Assembly (NCBI GenBank): GCA_028698405.1
Contig: JAQVDF010000032.1
Location: forward strand, 1-9,967
Source of the DNA: Phenylobacterium sp.
Lineage (GTDB): Bacteria; Pseudomonadota; Alphaproteobacteria; Caulobacterales; Caulobacteraceae
Length of the DNA: 9,967 bases
Direction: 5' to 3'
How positions within the stretch are numbered: the stretch's first letter is position 1; every line of letters begins with the position of its first letter. The notes beneath the pieces were generated by a model that made no database searches, was not told the origin of the DNA, and was given only the letters and a program-made list of their open reading frames with translations. A program made the translations under genes and the position numbers. Below, in pieces: positions 1-4,885 of this stretch.

Positions 1-2
1 GC

Positions 3-953
3 CAGCCGCTGCAGGCCGCCTGCGCGATGGAGCTGTGGCGCAAGGCCGACTTCGAGGGCGAGCGGATCGTGGTCGACGCCCTGGTTCGCCGGCGGTCGGC
101 CGAGAAGGCCCTGTTCCTGACCCCGCATGATGGCTTCGTACCGGCCCCGACGCCGCTTCTGGCTCCCCACGTCGACGCCGACGGCCTGGGCTTGGTGCCG
201 GCCGACGCGCCGGCGGTGATCAAGGCCTCGCTCGAGGGCGAGACGGCGAGCCTGGCCCGCGAGGACGCGCCGTCCGCGCCGCGGGCCGACCGCCAGCCGG
301 CGCCCGAGGCCGTAGCTGCGGCCCTGGCCCAGCGGATGGCCAGGGTGTTCCCCGACAAGGACTTCGAGGCGGCCTTCCCGCAGAGCCTCGCGCCGACCCT
401 TCCGCCGCCGGAAGTGGACGCCGAGCCTCTGCTTGCGGCGGAGCTTGCGATCGATCCCGACCCCGCTGCGGACGTCGACCCGGAACCGCTCCCCGAGCCC
501 GAAATCGCGTTCGAACCGGCTGCCGGCGAACCCGTTGCCGAGACGTCCGCGCCCGAGCCGGAGGCCGAGACCGAGCCGGTCCAGCCCTCCGCCGAGGCGG
601 AAGCGCCCGCGGAAGGGGTGAAGGCCATCGTCCTAAGCCCGCCGACGGAGGCGGCTGCGACCGAGCCGCCCGCCGAGCCGTTGGCGGTCGCCGCCCCGGA
701 GCATGGGGCGGCCTCCACCTGGCGCGGCAAGGTGATGGGCCTCAGCGCTCTGGCTGCGCTCGGCGCCCTTTTGCTGGGCGGCGGACTCTACTGGATGTTC
801 AACGGCAGCGCGGCCGGGGTCGGCGCGCCGTCGCAGACCACGGTCGGCTGGATCGTCGGCGTGGCCGGCGTGCTGCTGGCCGGCGCGGCCTTCTACGTCC
901 TGCTCGACATGCTGGGCCGCGGCGAAGAGGAAGGCGGCGCCCACGGCGACTGA
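3..953 (+). CDS. Acidic Pro/Glu-rich protein with two C-terminal membrane helices, probably 5'-truncated
   Basis: I do not recognise a family for this protein. The frame is open to the window edge, and the codons before the first ATG (position 27) already have G/C at every third position. No Shine-Dalgarno precedes that ATG, so the gene probably begins upstream of the window. If it does start at 27 it has 308 residues. Counting from that ATG, about residues 1-50 look globular (ELWRKADFEGERIVVDALV is a plausible folded segment). Residues about 60-230 are low-complexity, rich in Ala, Pro and Glu. Two hydrophobic stretches, about 236-257 and 272-296, are separated by a short Gly/Ser/Ala loop and followed by a charged tail (GRGEEEGGAHGD). 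A soluble head and long acidic linker anchored by a C-terminal helical hairpin is inferred. A 48 bp gap separates it from ivd. The coding call is firm and the function is unknown. Confidence 0.75.
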   Translation, partial: QPLQAACAMELWRKADFEGERIVVDALVRRRSAEKALFLTPHDGFVPAPTPLLAPHVDADGLGLVPADAPAVIKASLEGETASLAREDAPSAPRADRQPAPEAVAAALAQRMARVFPDKDFEAAFPQSLAPTLPPPEVDAEPLLAAELAIDPDPAADVDPEPLPEPEIAFEPAAGEPVAETSAPEPEAETEPVQPSAEAEAPAEGVKAIVLSPPTEAAATEPPAEPLAVAAPEHGAASTWRGKVMGLSALAALGALLLGGGLYWMFNGSAAGVGAPSQTTVGWIVGVAGVLLAGAAFYVLLDMLGRGEEEGGAHGD

Positions 954-975
954 CGCGAGGTCGGGGCGCCCAACC

Positions 976-1000
976 GGCGAGGCTCGTGCTAAGCCTCGCC
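976..1000 (+). promoter_or_regulatory. Inverted repeat abutting the ivd start codon
   Basis: GGCGAGGC (976-983) and GCCTCGCC (993-1000) form a perfect 8-bp inverted repeat with a 9-nt loop, ending one base before the ivd ATG. There is no T-tract, so it is not a convincing terminator. It could be an operator for a dimeric repressor or, if transcribed, a hairpin blocking the start region. It overlaps the GCTAAGCC box, which would suit promoter occlusion. The repeat is directly visible; the role is inferred. Confidence 0.45.
988..995 (+). promoter_or_regulatory. Candidate -10 box for a leaderless ivd transcript
   Basis: GCTAAGCC lies six bases before the ivd ATG and resembles the Caulobacter housekeeping -10 consensus GCtANAWC, with two mismatches. 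No Shine-Dalgarno is visible, and at this spacing transcription would begin at or beside the ATG. The same arrangement (GCTATGCC, N6, ATG) occurs before liuB. No good -35 (TTGaCgS) is seen, which weakens the call. Confidence 0.4.
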
Positions 1001-1001
1001 C

Positions 1002-2168
1002 ATGATCCCCAACCACGGCCCCAACCTGGAATTCGGCCTGGGCGAGACGGCCGACGCGCTGCGCGAGACGACCGCGCGGTTCGCCGCCGACGAGATCGCG
1101 CCGTTGGCGGCGCAGATCGACCGCGACAACGTCTTTCCGCGCGAGCTTTGGCCGAAGATGGGGGCCCTCGGCCTGCACGGGATCACCGTGGAGGAGGAGT
1201 ACGGCGGGGCCGGCCTCGGATATCTCGAGCACGTCGTGGCGATGGAGGAGGTCTCCCGCGCCTCGGCCTCGGTGGGCCTGTCCTACGGCGCCCACTCCAA
1301 CCTGTGCGTCAACCAGATCCGCCGCTGGGGCTCGGAAGAGCAGAAGCGGCGCTACCTGCCCAAGCTTATCAGCGGTGAGCACGTCGGGGCGCTGGCGATG
1401 AGCGAGGCCCAGGCGGGATCGGACGTCGTGTCCATGAAGCTGCGGGCCGAGAAGGTCGGCGACCGCTACGTGCTGAACGGGACCAAGTTCTGGATCACCA
1501 ACGGACCGCACGCCGACGTGCTGGTGGTCTACGCCAAGACCGAGCCCGAGGCCGCGAGCCGCGGGGTCACCGCCTTCCTGGTGGAGAAGGGCTTCAAGGG
1601 CTTCTCCTGCGCCCAGAAGCTGGACAAGCTCGGCATGCGCGGCTCCGACACCGGCGAGCTGGTGTTCGAGGACTGCGAGGTGCCCGAGGAGAACGCCCTG
1701 GGGCCGGTGAACGGGGGCGTCGGGGTGCTGATGAGCGGCCTCGACTACGAGCGGGCCGTGCTGGCGGCCGGGCCGCTGGGGATCATGCAGGCCTGCCTCG
1801 ACGTGGTGCTGCCCTACGTGCGCGAGCGCAAGCAGTTCGGCCAGCCGATCGGCGGATTCCAGCTGATGCAGGCCAAGGTGGCCGACATGTACGTCGCCCT
1901 GAACTCGGCCCGGGCCTACGTCTATGCGGTGGCCAGGGCGTGCGATGCGGGCCTGACGACGCGGTTCGACGCGGCCGGGGCGATCCTGATGGCCTCCGAG
2001 AGCGCGGTGAAGTGCGCGCTGGAGGCGGTGCAGGCGCTGGGCGGGGCCGGCTACACCAAGGACTATCCGGTCGAGCGGCTGCTGCGCGACGCCAAGCTCT
2101 ACGACATCGGCGCCGGCACCAACGAGATCCGGCGCTATCTCATCGGCAGGGAGCTCATCGGGGCATGA
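1002..2168 (+). CDS. ivd: Isovaleryl-CoA dehydrogenase
   Basis: This is an FAD-dependent acyl-CoA dehydrogenase that oxidises isovaleryl-CoA to 3-methylcrotonyl-CoA, the third step of leucine breakdown. It passes electrons to electron-transfer flavoprotein. The 388 residues match the family length and the product reads end to end as an IVD. Acyl-CoA dehydrogenase signature 1 ([10 protein letters not shown]) begins at residue 132. Signature 2 (QALGGAGY, then D, R and D at the expected spacing) spans 344-363. The catalytic base is Glu250 in [18 protein letters not shown], matching the Glu of human IVD (Glu254). That placement separates IVD from short- and medium-chain dehydrogenases, whose Glu lies in the C-terminal part. 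The ATG at 1002 is chosen because the protein is then full length; no Shine-Dalgarno precedes it, and a leaderless mRNA is plausible. The stop codon overlaps the next gene (ATGA). Also called liuA. Confidence 0.95.
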   Translation: MIPNHGPNLEFGLGETADALRETTARFAADEIAPLAAQIDRDNVFPRELWPKMGALGLHGITVEEEYGGAGLGYLEHVVAMEEVSRASASVGLSYGAHSNLCVNQIRRWGSEEQKRRYLPKLISGEHVGALAMSEAQAGSDVVSMKLRAEKVGDRYVLNGTKFWITNGPHADVLVVYAKTEPEAASRGVTAFLVEKGFKGFSCAQKLDKLGMRGSDTGELVFEDCEVPEENALGPVNGGVGVLMSGLDYERAVLAAGPLGIMQACLDVVLPYVRERKQFGQPIGGFQLMQAKVADMYVALNSARAYVYAVARACDAGLTTRFDAAGAILMASESAVKCALEAVQALGGAGYTKDYPVERLLRDAKLYDIGAGTNEIRRYLIGRELIGA

Positions 2169-2602
2169 GGCGGACTGCGGCTCTCCTGGCGGCGCTGGGG
2201 CTGGCGCTGGCGGCGTGCGCGACGACGCCCGAAGACCCGCCGCCGCCCGCCTGCCCGCCGGGCGAGGAGCCGTTGCGCACGGCCCAGCTCTTCTTCGGCG
2301 GCAATATCGCCGGCCAGCCGGGGATCAGCGAGTCCGCCTTCGCCGCCTTCGTGGACGAGGAGCTGAAGCCGCGGTTCCCGAACGGGCTGACGGTGCTGGA
2401 CGGCGGGCGCCAGTGGCAGGGCTCCGAGAACGCGCTGATCCGCCAGGCGGCCAAGGTCGTGGTCATCGTGCTGCCGGCCAAGGGCTCGGACAAGCTGCTC
2501 AGCGAGGTGCGCGCCCGCTACAAGGCCCGCTTCCAGCAGGAGTCGGTGCTGCTGATCGTGCAGGACTCCTGCCTCGAACTGGAGCCGGCGCCGGGCGCCT
2601 AG
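2165..2602 (+). CDS. DUF3574 family lipoprotein
   Basis: A 145-residue predicted lipoprotein. Its ATG (2165) overlaps the ivd stop as ATGA, so it is probably translationally coupled to ivd. The frame is also open upstream of 2165, but that part only shadows ivd. The signal peptide [18 protein letters not shown] carries a lipobox (LAAC) with the lipidated Cys at position 18; Ala at +2 suggests sorting to the outer membrane. A Pro-rich linker follows. The rest matches my knowledge of DUF3574: an RTAQLFFGG strand, [22 protein letters not shown], then QW, a hydrophobic strand VVVIVLP and [13 protein letters not shown]. The biochemical function of DUF3574 is not known to me. Pairing with a leucine-degradation enzyme may be only transcriptional convenience. 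The family assignment is from memory of its motifs, without a search. Confidence 0.85.
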   Translation: MRRTAALLAALGLALAACATTPEDPPPPACPPGEEPLRTAQLFFGGNIAGQPGISESAFAAFVDEELKPRFPNGLTVLDGGRQWQGSENALIRQAAKVVVIVLPAKGSDKLLSEVRARYKARFQQESVLLIVQDSCLELEPAPGA

Positions 2603-2626
2603 TCCCGGAACGCCCCTCCTCGGGAC
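2602..2626 (+). repeat. Short inverted repeat after the DUF3574 stop
   Basis: GTCCCG (2602-2607) and CGGGAC (2621-2626) form a perfect 6-bp repeat with a 13-nt loop. It begins in the DUF3574 stop codon and covers the -35 and spacer of the next promoter. No T-tract follows, so it would be a weak terminator at best; an operator is possible. Confidence 0.3.
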
Positions 2627-2631
2627 CCGTT
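2607..2631 (+). promoter_or_regulatory. EcfG (SigT)-type general stress promoter
   Basis: GGAAC (2607-2611) and CGTT (2628-2631) are separated by exactly 16 bases. This is the known consensus for the alphaproteobacterial general stress sigma factor (EcfG, called SigT in Caulobacter), GGAAC-N16/17-CGTT. Transcription would start near 2637-2640, giving a leader of about 25 nt with an AGGAG ribosome-binding site before the glycine-zipper lipoprotein. The motif match is seen directly; sigma dependence is inferred. Confidence 0.75.
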
Positions 2632-2663
2632 ACACGCCGGACGTACCCAGAGGAGACTGGACC

Positions 2664-2864
2664 ATGCGTAACGCCATCAAGCTGCTGCCCGCCGCCGCCT
2701 TCGGTCTGGCGCTGGCGGCCTGCGGACACACCGTCACCGAACGCGCCGCCACCGGCGCGCTGGGCGGCGCCGCCGTCGGCGCGGCCGTCAGCGGCGATGT
2801 GGAAGGCGCGGCCGTGGGCGCCGCCATCGGCGGCGTCGCCGGCGCGGTCACCACCGGCCGCTAG
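2664..2864 (+). CDS. Small glycine-zipper lipoprotein, probably stress-induced
   Basis: A 66-residue protein with a good ribosome-binding site (AGGAG at 2651-2655, eight bases from the ATG). The signal peptide ends in a lipobox LALAAC with Cys20 as the lipidation site; Gly at +2 does not suggest inner-membrane retention. The mature part is almost entirely a glycine zipper: Gly at 44, 48, 52, 56 and 60 in strict GxxxG spacing, with extra Gly at 31, 34, 35 and 39. Such helices pack tightly in membranes or self-associate, as in OsmB-like and other small stress lipoproteins. An EcfG-type promoter sits just upstream and a strong terminator just downstream, so it is probably a single-gene stress transcript. 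The exact function is unknown; an outer-membrane structural role is inferred. Confidence 0.85.
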   Translation: MRNAIKLLPAAAFGLALAACGHTVTERAATGALGGAAVGAAVSGDVEGAAVGAAIGGVAGAVTTGR

Positions 2865-2884
2865 GCTTCGCCGGCAATCAGAAG

Positions 2885-2923
2885 CGAAGGGCCGTCGGGG
2901 CGTCCCGGCGGCCCTTCGTCTTT
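2885..2923 (+). terminator. Intrinsic terminator after the glycine-zipper lipoprotein
   Basis: CGAAGGGCCG (2885-2894) pairs perfectly with CGGCCCTTCG (2909-2918). The stem continues inward through a U-G pair and four more pairs to a GCGT tetraloop, followed by TCTTT. It lies 20 bases after the stop codon. It separates the stress lipoprotein from the sigma/anti-sigma pair. Confidence 0.85.
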
Positions 2924-2973
2924 CCGGCGCCGCATTGTGGGGATTGAGAGGGCGCCTGTGCGAGTTGGCGGAA

Positions 2974-2979
2974 GGGAGG
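2974..2979 (+). promoter_or_regulatory. Ribosome-binding site supporting a TTG start
   Basis: GGGAGG lies seven bases before TTG (2987) and supports that unusual start codon for the sigma-like gene. No ATG or GTG in frame gives a better-supported start. Confidence 0.6.
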
Positions 2980-2986
2980 CGCGGCG

Positions 2987-3454
2987 TTGACGACATTCCA
3001 GCAGGATCTGATGGGGCGGCTTCCGCGGCTGCGCGCCGTGGCGCGGGCCGTCGCGGGCGATCACGCCGAGGCCGACGAACTGGTCCGGCTGACCGCCGAG
3101 GCCGCACGGGCGCGGGCCGAGCTGCACCCTGCGGAGCCGTTGCCGGACGTCTGGCTCGTCCGGTTCCTCACCAAGGCCTGGATGGGGCGCTCCCACGGCC
3201 ATCGGCTGGGTCCGCTTCAGGCGGGCAGGGAGGCGGTGGCCGCCGGGCGGTCCGGCGCGGCGCAGGTCAGGCGGGAGGTCGTCAGGCTGCCCGACGACGA
3301 ACGGCTGGCGCTGGCGCTGGTGCTGGTGGGCGGCCTTTCCTACCGCGAGGCGGCGGACGTGCTGGAACTGCCGCTCAGCGCCCTGACCGGCCGACTGGCA
3401 AGGGCGCGGGCGACGCTGGCCGCCGCACTCGACCTGCAGGAGGACGCGGCGTGA
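2987..3454 (+). CDS. Degenerate ECF-like sigma factor (TTG start)
   Basis: A 155-residue protein with a sigma-70 fold pattern. Residues about 10-75 correspond to a divergent region 2: AVARAVAGDHAEADELVRLT is in the place of the usual GDxxDAEDLVQETF, and VWLVRFLTKAWMGRSHG is in the place of the usual AWLFTILRN segment. Residues about 100-146 form a clear region 4 helix-turn-helix (LPDDERLALAL, then GLSYREAADVLELPLSAL and RLARARATL). Region 2 lacks many conserved acidic and aromatic residues, and the inter-domain linker is short. It may recognise an unusual promoter or bind core polymerase weakly. The stop codon overlaps the anti-sigma start (GTGA), the classic layout of a sigma/anti-sigma pair. 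No self-regulated promoter was identified upstream. It is not EcfG itself, whose NepR/PhyR partners are absent here. The class call is firm and the regulon unknown. Confidence 0.75.
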   Translation: MTTFQQDLMGRLPRLRAVARAVAGDHAEADELVRLTAEAARARAELHPAEPLPDVWLVRFLTKAWMGRSHGHRLGPLQAGREAVAAGRSGAAQVRREVVRLPDDERLALALVLVGGLSYREAADVLELPLSALTGRLARARATLAAALDLQEDAA

Positions 3455-4032
3455 GCGGGCTCAAGGACCAGGCCCTGATGGCCTATGTCGACGGCGAACT
3501 GGACGAGGTGCAGCGGCAGGGGCTGGAGGCCTCCATCTCCGGCGACCCGCGTCTGGCCGCCGAGGTCGAACGGCAACGGGCGCTGCGCGCGCGGGTGCAG
3601 GACGCCTTCCTCGGCGTGGACGTGTCCCAGGCAGAGTTGAGCGCGCTCGACGAGCCGCCGCTGGTGCTGGGACATCCTCCGGTGTCCGCCCGGCTGCGGC
3701 GCCGGGCCCGCACTTTCCGGCCGGTTCACTGGGCGGCGATGGCGGCCTGCCTGGCGGTTGGAGCCGGGATCGGCCTTGCAGCCGCATACGGACCGGCCCT
3801 GCTCGACCCGCCGGCCATGGAGTTGACGCCGGACGGCCTCGTCGCCCGCGGCGCGCTCGCCGAGGCGCTCGCCGGGGCGACGGCGGAGGAGGTGCGGGTC
3901 GGCGACGTCGCGCCGGGCGCCGACGGCGCCGCCTGCCGGACGTTCGTGCTTCCCGATCCGAACCTGTCGGGGCTGGCCTGCCGCGAGGGATCGGGCTGGG
4001 CAGTACGCTCGGTGGGCGCCGGGGGCGTCTGA
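3451..4032 (+). CDS. Membrane-anchored anti-sigma factor
   Basis: The GTG at 3451 overlaps the sigma-factor stop by four bases and gives 193 residues. Residues about 1-50 (LMAYVDGELDEVQRQGLEA, then GDPRLAAEVERQRALRARV) are the cytoplasmic anti-sigma segment common in alphaproteobacterial regulators. The zinc-binding HxxxCxxC motif is absent, so redox release by zinc is unlikely. A single membrane helix spans about 94-116. The C-terminal part, presumably periplasmic, has two cysteines (Cys162 in AACRTF and Cys177 in LACREGSGW), a pattern I associate with RskA-like anti-sigma proteins; they might form a disulfide. It probably sequesters the upstream sigma factor at the inner membrane until an envelope signal releases it. 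That function is inferred from family and operon. Without the coupling, ATG at 3478 would be an alternative start. Confidence 0.8.
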   Translation: MSGLKDQALMAYVDGELDEVQRQGLEASISGDPRLAAEVERQRALRARVQDAFLGVDVSQAELSALDEPPLVLGHPPVSARLRRRARTFRPVHWAAMAACLAVGAGIGLAAAYGPALLDPPAMELTPDGLVARGALAEALAGATAEEVRVGDVAPGADGAACRTFVLPDPNLSGLACREGSGWAVRSVGAGGV

Positions 4033-4033
4033 G

Positions 4034-4061
4034 AGAACATCCGGCCGCGCTCGCGCGTTCT
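4034..4061 (+). promoter_or_regulatory. Possible EcfG-like promoter before the DUF2231 gene
   Basis: AGAAC (4034-4038), 17 bases, then CGTT (4056-4059) is one mismatch from the EcfG consensus. The same bases also form a short inverted repeat (AGAAC with GTTCT, 4057-4061). It starts two bases after the anti-sigma stop codon, and the leader to the ATG at 4134 would be about 65 nt. This is a plausible but unproven stress promoter. Confidence 0.4.
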
Positions 4062-4133
4062 TGCTGCGGCGATCTGGTGGTTCGGCGCCCGGTCGTCCTG
4101 CACCGGGCGATGACAAGACGAGAGCGCCTGAAG

Positions 4134-4625
4134 ATGAACGAGCACAACCCCCGCAGCACCGCCAAGGTGGCGGGTCATCCGCTGCACCCGATGATCGTTC
4201 CGTTTCCGATCGCCTTCCTGGTTTCGGCCCTGGCCACCGACATCGGCTACCTGAACACCGGCGACGCCGGCTGGGCCCAGACCTCGATGTGGCTGCTCGG
4301 CGCAGGCGTTTCGATGGCCCTGCTGGCGGCTGTCCTCGGCCTCACCGACTTCCTGTCCGAGCGGCGGATCCGCGCCCACCGGGCGGCCTGGCTGCACATG
4401 ATCGGCAACGTGGTCGCGGTCGCGGTGGCGGCGGTGAACTTCTACCTGCGCGCCTCGACCGACGAGGTGGCCGCCATCGCGCCGGCCGGCGTGACCCTGT
4501 CGGCCGCGGTGGTGCTGATCCTGCTGTTCACGGGCTGGATGGGCTGGGAGCTGGTGTACCGCCACCGCACCGGCATCGAGGAAGATCACGAGCAGGCCGC
4601 AGCGCCGGTCCGCTCCGACCGCTGA
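4134..4625 (+). CDS. DUF2231 four-helix inner-membrane protein
   Basis: A 163-residue integral membrane protein. It carries the hallmark DUF2231 entry GHPLHPMIVPFPIAF (from residue 14), four hydrophobic helices (about 21-40, 50-70, 86-105 and 120-140), a conserved HMIGN in helix 3 (88-92), and a closing GWMGWELVYRHRTG (134-147). His residues at helix ends resemble metal or heme ligands, but no ligand is established for the family as far as I know. The ATG at 4134 is chosen because homologues start a few residues before the conserved motif and GAGAG lies nine bases upstream. In-frame GTG 4077 and ATG 4110 would add a basic, non-conserved extension. A strong bidirectional terminator follows. 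An EcfG-like promoter may drive it. Function unknown. Confidence 0.85.
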   Translation: MNEHNPRSTAKVAGHPLHPMIVPFPIAFLVSALATDIGYLNTGDAGWAQTSMWLLGAGVSMALLAAVLGLTDFLSERRIRAHRAAWLHMIGNVVAVAVAAVNFYLRASTDEVAAIAPAGVTLSAAVVLILLFTGWMGWELVYRHRTGIEEDHEQAAAPVRSDR

Positions 4626-4645
4626 GTCTTTGCCCCTAAACGGCG

Positions 4646-4675
4646 AAAGGCCGCCCCATCGCTGGGGCGGCCTTT
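4646..4675. terminator. Bidirectional intrinsic terminator
   Basis: AAAGGCCGCCCC (4646-4657) and GGGGCGGCCTTT (4664-4675) make a perfect 12-bp stem with a 6-nt loop. The A and T ends give a short U-run on both strands. It lies between the convergent DUF2231 gene (plus) and the small ORF (minus), so it can end both transcripts. Confidence 0.85.
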
Positions 4676-4725
4676 CCATAGTCGGACCGCAGCGCGGCTC
4701 CGGACCTAATCACCAAACGCGGTGG

Positions 4726-4794
4726 TCAGGCGCGGGCCTCGACGACGGAGGCCCAGGTCACGGTTTCCGAGCTACGGATGAAACTATGAGACAC
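4726..4794 (-). CDS. 22-residue small ORF with an extreme Shine-Dalgarno
   Basis: GTG at 4794 begins a 22-residue peptide, with MSHSFIRSSETVTW at the N-terminal end and VVEARA at the C-terminal end. No family is recognised. The case for translation is the leader: GAAAGGAGGTGATCC is complementary to the 16S rRNA 3' tail, with the GGAGG core seven bases from the start codon. A 12-bp terminator follows about 50 bases after the stop. Promoter-like elements lie 30-65 bases upstream, so a discrete transcript of about 170 nt is plausible. It begins 91 bases after the patatin gene on the same strand and could instead be cotranscribed. The peptide is polar with no membrane segment. It could be a highly expressed microprotein or the coding part of a dual-function RNA; a classic leader peptide is less likely because nothing lies downstream before the terminator. 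Confidence 0.55.
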   Translation of the reverse strand: MSHSFIRSSETVTWASVVEARA

Positions 4795-4795
4795 T

Positions 4796-4810
4796 GGATC
4801 ACCTCCTTTC
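4796..4810 (-). promoter_or_regulatory. Near-perfect Shine-Dalgarno of the small ORF
   Basis: Read on the plus strand this is GGATCACCTCCTTTC, identical to the terminal sequence of bacterial 16S rRNA. On the minus strand it is therefore a complete SD complement, GAAAGGAGGTGATCC, one base before the GTG. It is by far the strongest ribosome-binding site in the window. Confidence 0.75.
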
Positions 4811-4825
4811 GATAAGTGGACGGGA

Positions 4826-4860
4826 AAGGCCAATATGGAGGCCCCGTTCCCCGTCCGCAA
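4826..4860 (-). promoter_or_regulatory. Candidate promoter of the small ORF
   Basis: Two readings overlap here. One is EcfG-like: GGAAC (4850-4846), 16 bases, CCTT (4829-4826), with one mismatch in the -10 at the normally conserved G. The other is housekeeping-like: TTGCGG (4860-4855), 17 bases, CATATT (4837-4832). The EcfG-like reading puts 31 bases between the -10 and the start codon, almost the same as the 32 at the glycine-zipper lipoprotein. Neither reading is decisive. Confidence 0.35.
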
Positions 4861-4885
4861 TCGCCGCTGCTTGAAAGGGCCGTGA

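Noticed and set aside
482..511. GGAAC with a downstream CGTT inside gene 1
   Set aside because: The spacer is 21 bases, outside the 16-17 required, and the site is within coding sequence.
633..1511. Long minus-strand open frames opposite gene 1 and ivd
   Set aside because: These are high-GC shadow frames with Arg/Gly/Ala-rich translations; the plus-strand ivd motifs are unambiguous.
2591..2600. GC-rich palindrome at the end of DUF3574 as a terminator
   Set aside because: GGCGCC-type repeats lie inside the coding sequence and are not followed by a T-tract.
2987..2995. TTGACGACA as a -35 promoter element
   Set aside because: It resembles the Caulobacter -35, but no -10-like box follows at 10-14 bases, and it coincides with the TTG start codon backed by GGGAGG.
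4794..4811. Plus-strand match to the 3' end of 16S rRNA
   Set aside because: Only about 17 bases match and no other rRNA sequence surrounds them. It is better explained as the Shine-Dalgarno of the minus-strand small ORF.
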